DNA of 64,000 nt from Acidocella sp. (GTDB lineage Bacteria; Pseudomonadota; Alphaproteobacteria; Acetobacterales; Acetobacteraceae), in NCBI RefSeq assembly GCF_027352905.1, contig NZ_DAIEIF010000017.1, positions 1-64,000 on the forward strand. The letters run 5' to 3'. The position numbers were made by a program, and so were the translations under genes. This document shows, piece by piece, positions 53,644-63,792 of the stretch; within the stretch, counting starts at the first letter, position 1; every line of letters begins with the position of its first letter. Below the pieces are notes generated by a model. That model made no database searches. It saw only the letters and a program-made list of their open reading frames with translations, and was not told the DNA's origin.

Positions 53644-55401
53644 ATGGCGGTCGAAAAGCCGGGGAGTTTTCAGGTTCCGCGTTTGCTCCGCGCCTTGGTG
53701 CGGGTGGACGAGGTCTGGCTCGCCTTGCTGGCGGCGGGCATCGGCATTTGCGCCGGGTGCGGCGTCGCGATCATGGATGCCATCTCCATCCAGATGCACA
53801 CCGCGCTCTTCGTCCTGCCGCCGGGCAAGGGGCTTTCGGAATCGCCCTCGCTCGACCCGCGCCGCGCCATCGCCGCGCCGGTGCTGGGCGGGTTGTTGCT
53901 CGGGCTCTTCATGTGGGTTTTGGCGCGCTTGCGGCCCAAACCCGCCATCGACCCCATCGAGGCCAACGCCTTGTATGGCGGGCGCATGTCCCTGCTGGAT
54001 TCCATCATCGTCGCGGCGCAGACGGTCTGGTCCAACGGCGTCGGCGCCTCGGTGGGCATGGAGGCCGGGTACGCGCAGATCGGCTCGGGCATCGCTTCCT
54101 GGCTGGGGCGCAACTTCCGCCTCCGCCGTAACGATTTGCGGACCATGGTGGGGTGCGGCGCCGCGGCGGCCATTGGCGGCGCCTTCAACGCCCCGCTTTG
54201 CGGGGCGTTTTACGGAATCGAACTCGTCATCGGCCTGTATTCCATCGCCACGCTGCCCTTCGTCGTCATCGCCTCGCTGGCGGGCACGCTCACCGTGCAG
54301 ATTCTCGGCTTCGCCTCGCCGCCGCTCAACGTGGCCCTGCCCGCCAACGTCCCCAACGATGTCTACGTCATCATCGTGCTCGAGGGCGTGGCCAGCGGCA
54401 TGGCGGGCATTCTCATCATGCGCGGCGTCACCACCATCGAGGCTGTTTTTCGCCGCAGCGGCATTCCCGGCTGGCTGCGCCCGATGCTGGGCGGGGTGGT
54501 GGTGGGGCTGCTTGGCTGCATCACCCCCAAGGCGATGTCCTCCGGCCATTCCGCCCTGCGCGCCTATATCGGTGTGGGCTTTCCTTTCATCACCGTCGCG
54601 GGGCTGTTCCTGGCCAAGGCCGTAGCCTCGGCCTTCTCAATCGGCTCCGGCTTTCGCGGCGGCCTGTTTTTCGCCTCGCTGTTCCTCGGCATGCTGTTCG
54701 GCAAGGTCTTCGCCGGCGTCGTCGGGGTTTTGCCTTTTCTCAATCACATGCCCTCCGACCTCTACGCCGTGGTGGGGATGAGCGGGCTCGCCACCGCGAT
54801 CGTCGGCGGCCCAATGACGATGACCTGCCTCGCTTTGGAGCTGACCCAGAATTTCGCGGTGACGATGGCCGTTCTGGCCGCGGCCATCGCCGCCACCATC
54901 ACCGTGCGCCGCCTGTTCGGCTATTCATTCGCGACCTGGCGCTTCCATCTGCGCGGCGAGCAGATCCGCTCCCCGGTGGATGTGGGCTGGGTCCAGACCC
55001 TCACCGTCGGGCGGATGATGCGCCCTGTCACCGCCACGGCGCGGCCGGAGACCAGCCTCGCCGCCTTCCGCCAGGAGGTGCCGCTGGGGGCGGTCCAGCG
55101 CGTGGTGGTGGTGGGCGGGGATGGAAAATATGCGGGCATCGTCTACCCCGCCGAGGCGGCGACCATGCTCGGCCAGGACCGCAAGGTAGCCGATATCCTC
55201 CATCTTCAGAACGAATTTCTCCTGCCGGGCATGAACGTGAAGGAGGCGCTCAGCCGTTTCGAGGCGGCGGAGGCGGATGCCCTGGCGGTGCTGGACGGGC
55301 CGGAGACGCGCCAGGTGCTGGGCATCCTGACCGAGCAATATGCCCTGCGGCGCTATAATGAGGAGCTTGACCGCCGCCACCGCGAGGTGGCGGGCGCGTA
55401 A
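53644..55401 (+). CDS. ClC-family chloride channel/transporter with CBS domains
   Basis: 585 residues from ATG 53644 (an ATG at 53581 would overlap rsmA). Residues 20-430 are the ClC membrane region; the gating-glutamate loop reads 'GASVGMEAGYAQIGSG' (E140) where many ClCs have GREGP, and 'GSGFRGGLFFASLFLG' stands for GxFxP. Residues about 440-575 are two CBS-like modules. E140 suggests proton-coupled exchange is possible. Confidence 0.87.
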   Translation: MAVEKPGSFQVPRLLRALVRVDEVWLALLAAGIGICAGCGVAIMDAISIQMHTALFVLPPGKGLSESPSLDPRRAIAAPVLGGLLLGLFMWVLARLRPKPAIDPIEANALYGGRMSLLDSIIVAAQTVWSNGVGASVGMEAGYAQIGSGIASWLGRNFRLRRNDLRTMVGCGAAAAIGGAFNAPLCGAFYGIELVIGLYSIATLPFVVIASLAGTLTVQILGFASPPLNVALPANVPNDVYVIIVLEGVASGMAGILIMRGVTTIEAVFRRSGIPGWLRPMLGGVVVGLLGCITPKAMSSGHSALRAYIGVGFPFITVAGLFLAKAVASAFSIGSGFRGGLFFASLFLGMLFGKVFAGVVGVLPFLNHMPSDLYAVVGMSGLATAIVGGPMTMTCLALELTQNFAVTMAVLAAAIAATITVRRLFGYSFATWRFHLRGEQIRSPVDVGWVQTLTVGRMMRPVTATARPETSLAAFRQEVPLGAVQRVVVVGGDGKYAGIVYPAEAATMLGQDRKVADILHLQNEFLLPGMNVKEALSRFEAAEADALAVLDGPETRQVLGILTEQYALRRYNEELDRRHREVAGA

Positions 55402-55815
55402 GCGGATGACAAACCAGCCCGGCCGGGACGGCTGTGCAATGCGGCCACAACATCAAGTGAGCTTGTAGGATTTGGCTCCCGTGCCGGCGAGCATCCCGCC
55501 GTCAACGATCAGGTATTCATCGCGAATGGGTCTGCCGTCGAAATAGCTCTCCAGGATTTTCAATGTGCCGGCGGCGGAGCGGGCCTGCGCGGCGGGCAAA
55601 GCCAGGAGGTCGGGCTCGGATATAGAAAGCGATGGCGTCCTGGGCGAGCAATTTACTTCTAGCCGCGATGTTCGTTTTTGCCGGTCCGCTCCGGGCGTTG
55701 GCGCAGGTCGTGCCGAATTGCGCGCGTTTGGAGACATCCTCCCACGCAAGTTTTTACGCGAGATGATTGGCTTTCAGATTGAACTTGAGGGCCGGTTTTG
55801 TGTTTCTTGCTGATG
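55402..55815. other. Spacer holding a decayed gene
   Basis: About 410 bases between the ClC gene and the MOSC gene. The left part holds the formate dehydrogenase remnant; the right 210 bases have no recognisable coding signal. Confidence 0.4.
55453..55605 (-). pseudogene. NAD-dependent formate dehydrogenase C-terminal remnant
   Basis: The minus strand encodes 'AAQARSAAGTLKILESYFDG' then 'RPIRDEYLIVDGGMLAGTGA' and 'KSYKLT' to the stop at 55453. This matches the C-terminus of D-2-hydroxyacid-type formate dehydrogenases (family motif ...GRPIRDEYLIV.GG.LAGTGA.SY). Everything upstream is missing or scrambled. The match is from memory of the family, and the gene is clearly not functional. Confidence 0.65.
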
Positions 55816-56586
55816 TCAGACATCTCTGATCTCAATTTCATCGCCCACGCGTATTTCCCCGTCTTGCACCACCTCCGCGAACACGCCGAGATCGACATGG
55901 CCGAAATGGGCGCGCAATTCCTTCACCGGGTTGGCGTCGCGCTCCGCCGTGTCCGGGTTGACCATGGTGGCGGCGCAGCGGTCGATCCGCTCCCGCACCA
56001 CCATCTCCACCTCGCCGATGACGAGCCTGCGGCCCAGCCAGGAAAATTCCTCCCAGGCCTGGCTGCCCTCCACGTAAATATTGGCGCGGAACCGGCGCTT
56101 GTCGCGCGGCGCGCCCACCGCCGCCTCCAGCGCCGCCAGCGAGCCGAGGCCGATGAGGCTGATGACCTGGGTCTTATGGTCGCAGAAACTATGGCCGGGA
56201 AAGAAATGGAATTTCGGCGCCTCGCCCCCGGCGCCGTAACGCGCCTCGGGGCCGAGAAAGCCGGTAAGAAACCGCGCCAGCTCCGCCTGGCCCGCCGGGG
56301 TAAAGGGCGAGGCGGTGACGCCGCCCGCCGGGCCTTCGATAAAGAGGAGCCCCGCCGTCTCGTCGAACCGCGTTTTGAGCGCGGCGGTAGCCGGATTCCT
56401 GGCCAGGCACATGAAATTCATCTTGGAAATCCAGGCCGGATGCGCCTCGTCGAAGGCCGCGTCTCCCTGCCGTAAGGCAAAGGCGCGGTCCCAGGGAATG
56501 CAACGCCCCGGGCTGAGCCGGGCGCTGGAAATCACCTCCGGGGTGAGGCCCTTCACGGGGTAGCGGTAGAGCGATTCGATGCGCAT
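55816..56586 (-). CDS. MOSC-domain protein
   Basis: 256 residues. N-terminal beta-barrel 'MRIESLYRYPVKGLTPEVIS' and C-terminal MOSC region 'RFRANIYVEGSQAWEEFSWL' with 'DRCAATMVNPDTAERDANPV' holding the conserved Cys. Family members handle molybdenum-cofactor sulfur transfer or N-hydroxylated substrates. The exact reaction cannot be told from the sequence. Confidence 0.88.
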   Translation of the reverse strand: MRIESLYRYPVKGLTPEVISSARLSPGRCIPWDRAFALRQGDAAFDEAHPAWISKMNFMCLARNPATAALKTRFDETAGLLFIEGPAGGVTASPFTPAGQAELARFLTGFLGPEARYGAGGEAPKFHFFPGHSFCDHKTQVISLIGLGSLAALEAAVGAPRDKRRFRANIYVEGSQAWEEFSWLGRRLVIGEVEMVVRERIDRCAATMVNPDTAERDANPVKELRAHFGHVDLGVFAEVVQDGEIRVGDEIEIRDV

Positions 56587-56612
56587 GGCGGGGATGATCC
56601 TGACCCAGGGGA

Positions 56613-56641
56613 CTTGAGGCAGATCATGGTCTCACCCATAT
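56613..56641 (+). promoter_or_regulatory. RpoH-type heat-shock promoter of clpB
   Basis: CTTGAG (56613-56618), a 16-base spacer and CCCATAT (56635-56641), close to the alphaproteobacterial sigma-32 consensus (CTTGAA, CCATAT-like). It lies about 80 bases before the clpB ATG. Confidence 0.65.
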
Positions 56642-56721
56642 CCGGCTGGCAAGGTCACGCTGCCTGATAAGGGGTGTGGCTGGACGTTGCCTGCTGACCA
56701 GGGACGAGAAGGAGAATAAAA

Positions 56722-59301
<2,580 letters not shown>

Positions 59302-59310
59302 CCCAACCGG

Positions 59311-59333
59311 CCGGGGCGGACGGCCCGCCCCGG
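59311..59333. terminator. Hairpin between clpB and the multicopper oxidase
   Basis: CCGGGGCGG (59311-59319), five-base loop, CCGCCCCGG (59325-59333), perfect 9-bp stem, followed by a weak T-run (GGTTTGT). Serves convergent genes from both sides. Confidence 0.6.
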
Positions 59334-59355
59334 CGCGGTTTGTCCAGCCTTTGGC

Positions 59356-60768
59356 TCAGCTATAGATGAGTTCCGTCATCATCCCGGCGGCCATGTGGTA
59401 GAGATTATGGCAGTGAAAGAGCCAGCGGCCGGGATTGTCGGCGTCGAAAGCGATGCGAACGCTGGCCCGCGGCAGGACGAGAACCGTATCCCGCATCGCG
59501 CCGGCGATCGGCGTGCCGTTCAACGCCACGACCTGAAACCGGTGGCCGTGGAGATGCATGGGGTGGGACATCATCGTGTCATTGACGATGTTGATGGTGA
59601 CACGCTCGCCGCCGCTGACCGTCAATGGCTGCCGGTCCGCCCATTGGCGGCCATCAATGCCCCAATCATATCCCATCATCGAGCCGGTGAGCCGCGTTTG
59701 GTATTGGCGCTGGGGCGGGCGGGGCGCCAGGGGCCGCGCCGCGGCCAGCCGCGCCTCCAATTGCCAGCCGCAAGGCGGACAAAGCGTGTCCGCCGCCTCG
59801 GCGAATTTGGGTATCTCACTGCCCGGCGTGGCGAGCACGATCCCGGTGCGCGCGCGCCCGCCCTCGCGCTGCGCGAAGATGGGGAAGGCCCCGCTCGCTG
59901 GCAGGCGCAAGAGAATATCCGCCCGCTGCGCGCCCGCCAGAGGAAATTTGCGGACGGTCAGGGGTTGGACCGGATCGCCATCCACCGCCACCAGCTGTCC
60001 CTCCAACCCGCCCAGATCGATCCAGAACGCCGTCGCGGTGGCTCCGTTGATCAAGCGCAGCCGGAGAGGATCGCCGGCCTTCGCCCTGACGATTTCGGGA
60101 TCGCTCAAGGTCCGGTCATTGGCGAGATACGCGTCGAAATCGATATCGTTGAGATCCATGCCAGGCATGGTTCCGCCCATGCCGCCCCCCATCATGCCAG
60201 CCGCGCCTTGGCCCATCATGCCTTGCATGGAGCCGCCGCCGCGCCTTTGCAGATTGGAGAGGATCTCCTCTGGATCGTCAAAAATAAAATCATGGAGCAG
60301 AACGACGATATCCTGGGCGCTATCTCCGTTCTCGGAGGAATGGATGATGAGCGGCGCCGCCATCAGCGCTTGCTCCTGCAAGCCGAGATGCGAATGCATC
60401 CAATACGTGCCAGGGCGAGGCGTGAAATCGTAAGATCGTGAGGCGCCGTCGGCGATCGGGCCGGCATAGCCGGTCTCCACCACGCCATCCTGGGCGGCGG
60501 ACGGCGTTTGCCCGTGCCAATGGATGATGGTCGGAACCCCGCATTGATTTTTCACCATCACGGAAAACGGCGAAGCGGGACCAAGGGTCAGGCCGGCCCG
60601 GCCATCCGGCCCGGTCAGCCCGTAGACCGAGGCCGCGCGGCCATGAACCTTGAGGCTGCGCTTTGTTACCGTCAACGGGACCGGCGCCGGCGCGGCCGAG
60701 GCCGCGAGAGGCAAGGCGGCCATGCCACCGGCCAAGAGAAAATCCCGGCGGTGAATTGCGGGCTTCAT
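59356..60768 (-). CDS. Twin-arginine-exported multicopper oxidase with Met-rich segment (CueO-like)
   Basis: 470 residues from ATG 60768. Tat signal 'HRRDFLLAGGMAALPLAASA' (residues 6-25). Copper sites: 'HWHG' (83-86), 'HSH' (125-127), 'HPMHLHG' and 'HCHNLYHMAAGM' near the C-terminus. Residues 181-204 are Met-rich (MQGMMGQGAAGMMGGGMGGT), like the copper-binding insert of CueO/CopA. Expected role: periplasmic Cu(I) oxidation and copper tolerance. TatBC are encoded in this window. Confidence 0.9.
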   Translation of the reverse strand: MKPAIHRRDFLLAGGMAALPLAASAAPAPVPLTVTKRSLKVHGRAASVYGLTGPDGRAGLTLGPASPFSVMVKNQCGVPTIIHWHGQTPSAAQDGVVETGYAGPIADGASRSYDFTPRPGTYWMHSHLGLQEQALMAAPLIIHSSENGDSAQDIVVLLHDFIFDDPEEILSNLQRRGGGSMQGMMGQGAAGMMGGGMGGTMPGMDLNDIDFDAYLANDRTLSDPEIVRAKAGDPLRLRLINGATATAFWIDLGGLEGQLVAVDGDPVQPLTVRKFPLAGAQRADILLRLPASGAFPIFAQREGGRARTGIVLATPGSEIPKFAEAADTLCPPCGWQLEARLAAARPLAPRPPQRQYQTRLTGSMMGYDWGIDGRQWADRQPLTVSGGERVTINIVNDTMMSHPMHLHGHRFQVVALNGTPIAGAMRDTVLVLPRASVRIAFDADNPGRWLFHCHNLYHMAAGMMTELIYS

Positions 60769-60902
60769 CACTGGTCTTTCACTCGCGCAAAACTCGGTCC
60801 GATAGGCAGGCATCGATCCCCCGCCCGCGCTTGCGGGCCGGATTCGATAAGAATAAGCTTAACATAATATTGTATTTTATAGGCCAGCCTCGGAAAAACT
60901 CT

Positions 60903-61643
60903 ATGATGCGAATCAAATACCGGCTGTTTCGGCCTGCTCTGTCACCCCGCCGCACCAAAATCGAGGTGCCGGGCTGGGCCGGGGTCAAAGAGCCGAGACA
61001 GGACGGGTCTCATGAACAGGCATGGCACTGCCTTCCCTTCGTCGAGGGCGCGCAATACGGCATCGAGATCCTATATCCGCATGAGCATGAATTGCATGTG
61101 GCGCAGCGGGAGGGCAGGTTTTTCTTCGAGCAACCCTCAGGCGCCCAAGATGGCGAGCCGCCGCCCTTCCGCCCGTTCGGCGAGGGGTATTACACGTATC
61201 AATTATTGCTAGACTTAAAGGTGCCGGAGGGTGTAGCGGTGCGCGCCGAGCCGCATCCCCGGTATTTCCTCAGCGAAGCCAATGACGTTCCGCTGGCAGT
61301 GCCTGCTTTATTGCGTACGAGCTGGTGGCCGATGATCAATTTCGTCGTCTTCAAGGCTCCGCCCGCGGGCAACACCCATGTGTTCCGCCCCGGCGAGCCG
61401 TTCATGCAATTCAGCGTCGTGCCGGCCGAACCGTCCTTTACCCTGGAACCCATGGAGGCGGAGGAGGCCGCCGAGCGTGAAATGCAATCCCGGCGGATTC
61501 ATGCCAGCCGCGACACGCTTGGTAAGGACACGCAATGGGTGTCCTCGACCAATACGGTATTTGACGGAACGTATCGCCGCATTCTCGGCGCCGCCCGCGC
61601 CCGCGACCGGGCTTCCGGAAATGATACGAATGAACAACCTTAA
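60903..61643 (+). CDS. Hypothetical protein (possible DUF6065-like)
   Basis: 246 residues from ATG 60903. Aromatic-rich soluble protein with 'AWHCLPFVEGAQYGIEILYP' near the start, 'TSWWPMINFVVFKAPP' and 'VFRPGEPFMQFSVVPAEP' toward the end; the FxxGEP segment recalls DUF6065 proteins, but I am not certain. Its stop overlaps the end of the convergent His-rich gene by 4 bases (TTAA). No signal peptide. Confidence 0.6.
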   Translation: MMRIKYRLFRPALSPRRTKIEVPGWAGVKEPRQDGSHEQAWHCLPFVEGAQYGIEILYPHEHELHVAQREGRFFFEQPSGAQDGEPPPFRPFGEGYYTYQLLLDLKVPEGVAVRAEPHPRYFLSEANDVPLAVPALLRTSWWPMINFVVFKAPPAGNTHVFRPGEPFMQFSVVPAEPSFTLEPMEAEEAAEREMQSRRIHASRDTLGKDTQWVSSTNTVFDGTYRRILGAARARDRASGNDTNEQP

Positions 61644-62038
61644 TTGATCATGATGCCAATGCCCGGCATCCATAGCATTGCCCCGCTATGGTGATGGTGG
61701 TGGTGGTGATAATAATAATATCGGGGCGGGGGCGGCGGCGCGTAATAGCCGTGATGATAGAAGTGATGGTGATGATGATGGTGGTGATGATGGTGATGAT
61801 GATAATACCATTGCGCCTGCTGAACACCCTGGGGCATGGAATGTGCCTGCTCCGCCAGCCGGGCATTATCCGCCTTCAGCGCTTCCAGCGCGTTGGGCAC
61901 GGGTTTTAACAAATCGGAATAGGAAGCGGCAGTAACAGGGTCCGGCGAGATGTCGGAAGCCGCGCTCGCCGCCTCGGCGCTTCCCAAGGTGGCCAGCCCG
62001 ACCAAGGCGCCGAGCAGGCCAGCGGTTTTCTTTTCCAT
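61640..62038 (-). CDS. Secreted polyhistidine protein
   Basis: 132 residues. Sec signal peptide (residues about 1-24, 'GLLGALVGLATLGSAEAASA'), a short helical stretch, then 13 consecutive His (residues 80-92), a Tyr/Pro spacer and 7 His (111-117). The C-terminus is hydrophobic ('AMLWMPGIGIMIN'). Probably binds Ni, Zn or Cu in the periplasm or on the envelope. The long His runs make it prone to length changes. The nearby multicopper oxidase supports a metal-handling theme. Confidence 0.8.
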   Translation of the reverse strand: MEKKTAGLLGALVGLATLGSAEAASAASDISPDPVTAASYSDLLKPVPNALEALKADNARLAEQAHSMPQGVQQAQWYYHHHHHHHHHHHHHFYHHGYYAPPPPPRYYYYHHHHHHHSGAMLWMPGIGIMIN

Positions 62039-62214
62039 GAAGAGATCTCCGTTCTCAAACCTGAAATCATATAGGCGCGCGGAGCTGGCCCGATATGGCC
62101 GGAAAAACGGCGAGACTAAGGCGGTTTGTGATATTTTCGTAAGCTTGTCTTAAGCCTGCGGTGTCTTCAGCCCCGTAAGCCGCGGCGAAACTTCCCGGCC
62201 GGCATCGGCGAGCG
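62039..62214. other. Spacer upstream of the His-rich gene
   Basis: Non-coding, with a ribosome binding site (AGAGATCTC reverse strand) just before the His-rich gene. Contains AAGCTTGTCTTAAGC, a small AT-rich palindromic patch near 62140-62154, possibly a terminator for rlmH. No other signal seen. Confidence 0.3.
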
Positions 62215-62673
62215 TCAAGGCCGCCCGGCGCGGTGGTAGGGGTGCCCGGCCAGAATCGCCTGCGCCCGGTAGAGTTGCTCGGCCAGCAGGGCGCGCGCCA
62301 GCATATGCGGCCAGGTCAGCCGCCCCAGAGAGAGCCGCGCCCCGGCGCGGGCCAGCACCGCCGCGTCCAGCCCCTCCGCCCCGCCAATGGCGAAGGCGGG
62401 CTTGCGGCCCTGTTCCCGCCATGCCGCCAGCAGCCGCGCCAGCCCCGGTGAATCGGGGGCCTCGCCCTCCATGTCCAGCGCCACCAGAAACTCATCCGGC
62501 CGCAGCGCCGTCAGCAGCGCCTCGCCCTCGCGGCGCTTGCTCTCGGCGGCGGGGCCCTGGCCCTCGGCCAATTCAACCAAGGCGAGGGGCGGGCGCAGGC
62601 GCTGGGCGTACCGGGCAAACAGCTCCATCTCCGGCGTCCGGGGCGGGGCCTTGCCGATGGCCAGCAGCCTCAA
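62215..62673 (-). CDS. rlmH: 23S rRNA pseudouridine-1915 N3-methyltransferase
   Basis: 152 residues from a TTG start (62673-62671) that overlaps the rsfS stop as TTGA. SPOUT-fold motifs 'VALDMEGEAPDSPGLARLL', 'FAIGGAEGLDAAVLARAGAR' and the end 'AILAGHPYHRAGRP'. Methylates m3Psi1915 in helix 69 of 23S rRNA. rsfS-rlmH is the common bacterial order. Confidence 0.92.
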   Translation of the reverse strand: MRLLAIGKAPPRTPEMELFARYAQRLRPPLALVELAEGQGPAAESKRREGEALLTALRPDEFLVALDMEGEAPDSPGLARLLAAWREQGRKPAFAIGGAEGLDAAVLARAGARLSLGRLTWPHMLARALLAEQLYRAQAILAGHPYHRAGRP

Positions 62674-63092
62674 GGGGCGGGGTCCGCCTCGTCCAGCTCG
62701 GCGCTCCACATTTTTTCCAGCCCGTAGAGCGCGCGGGCCTCGGGCTTGAACAGATGCACGATGATGTCGCCCGCGTCGATCAGCACCCAATCCGTTCCGG
62801 AGGCGCCCTCGGTCAGCGGTTTTCTGAACCCCGCCTCCCGCAGCTTCTCGTGTAGATGGGTCGCCATGGCGCTGATCTGGCGGTCGGCGAGGCCGGTGGC
62901 GATGACCATGCGGTCGGCGAAGCTGGCCCGCCCGGCAAGGTCGAGAATGACGATGTTCTCCGCCTTATCGTCCTCCAGCACGGCGATGATCACGGCTTGC
63001 AGCCGGTCGAGCGCGTCCGCGCGCGGCTTGGGCGGGGCGGGTTTGCGCTTGGGCCCGGCGATGGCGGCTTTCTTGCGCGGGGTGCCGGGCAT
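62670..63092 (-). CDS. rsfS: Ribosome silencing factor
   Basis: 140 residues if begun at the first available ATG (63092). Core 'ADALDRLQAVIIAVLEDDKA', 'DRMVIATGLADRQISAMATH' and 'DWVLIDAGDIIVHLFKPEAR' are RsfS/YbeB. Blocks 50S-30S joining in starvation. A better Shine-Dalgarno (AAGGAG) lies before an ATA codon at 63188 that overlaps the nadD stop as ATAA, which would add a 32-residue Ala/Lys/Pro-rich extension. Confidence 0.88.
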   Translation of the reverse strand: MPGTPRKKAAIAGPKRKPAPPKPRADALDRLQAVIIAVLEDDKAENIVILDLAGRASFADRMVIATGLADRQISAMATHLHEKLREAGFRKPLTEGASGTDWVLIDAGDIIVHLFKPEARALYGLEKMWSAELDEADPAP

Positions 63093-63184
63093 GGCGGGCA
63101 GGGCCTCGGCGGCGGCCTTGGCGGCGCGCTTGCGGGGGGCGGCGGGTTTGGCGCCCCGGGCGGCGGGGCGGGCAGGCGTGCGGG

Positions 63185-63763
63185 TTATGGTCTCGCTCCT
63201 TCCAAAATGCGGCGGCGCAGCTCCGTGGCGGAAACCGGGTTCTCGCGCACGGGCAGAAGAATCCAGGCGGGCGGGGCTTGCCAGGGCAGGCATAGCCCAG
63301 AGCGCGCCGCAAGGCGATATTTTTGGTGGCGTTGCGCCGCCTGGCTGGCCAGGGCGCGGCGGGTGAAGCCGGGGCGGGGCACCACCAGCATCGGCATGGC
63401 GCGGGTGATCCCCAGCCAGCAACCCCAACGCGGCAATTGGATGAGATTATCCGCCCCCATCAGCCAGACGAAGCGCGCGCGGGGAAAGCGGAGCTTGAGT
63501 TCGCGCATCGTGTCGATCGTGTAGCGGGTGCCGAGCCGGGATTCGATGTCGGTGGCGATGATCCGCCGCCCATCCGCGAGCCGCCGGGCGGAGGCCAGAC
63601 GTTCGGCCAGCGGGGCCATGCCGCCGGTGGGCTTCAGCGGGTTGCCGGGCGAGACCATCAGCCAGAGCTGGTCCAGCCCCAGATGCCGCATTGCCTGGCG
63701 GGCCACATGCAGATGCCCGGTATGGGCCGGGTTGAAGGAGCCGCCGAGCAGGCCGATTTTCAG
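63185..63763 (-). CDS. nadD: Nicotinate-nucleotide adenylyltransferase
   Basis: 192 residues if begun at the CTG at 63763, the first codon that gives the family start 'KIGLLGGSFNPAHTGHLHVA' (nucleotidyltransferase signature with HxGH). No ATG, GTG or TTG lies in frame between the proA stop and this site. Later motifs 'ESRLGTRYTIDTM' and 'MGADNLIQLPRW' match NadD. Adenylates nicotinate mononucleotide in NAD synthesis. Confidence 0.88.
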   Translation of the reverse strand: MKIGLLGGSFNPAHTGHLHVARQAMRHLGLDQLWLMVSPGNPLKPTGGMAPLAERLASARRLADGRRIIATDIESRLGTRYTIDTMRELKLRFPRARFVWLMGADNLIQLPRWGCWLGITRAMPMLVVPRPGFTRRALASQAAQRHQKYRLAARSGLCLPWQAPPAWILLPVRENPVSATELRRRILEGARP

Positions 63764-63792
63764 CCGGTAATGATGGCCATGGCGGGTAGGGG

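Noticed and set aside
61640..61900. CRISPR-like short tandem pattern
   Set aside because: The repeats are CAT/CAC codons of a His run without spacers; no CRISPR array or cas gene exists in the window.
61678..61935. + strand frames opposite the His-rich gene with Asp/Val/Met runs
   Set aside because: They are the reverse reading of the CAT/CAC repeats and have no supporting signal; the minus-strand frame has a proper signal peptide.
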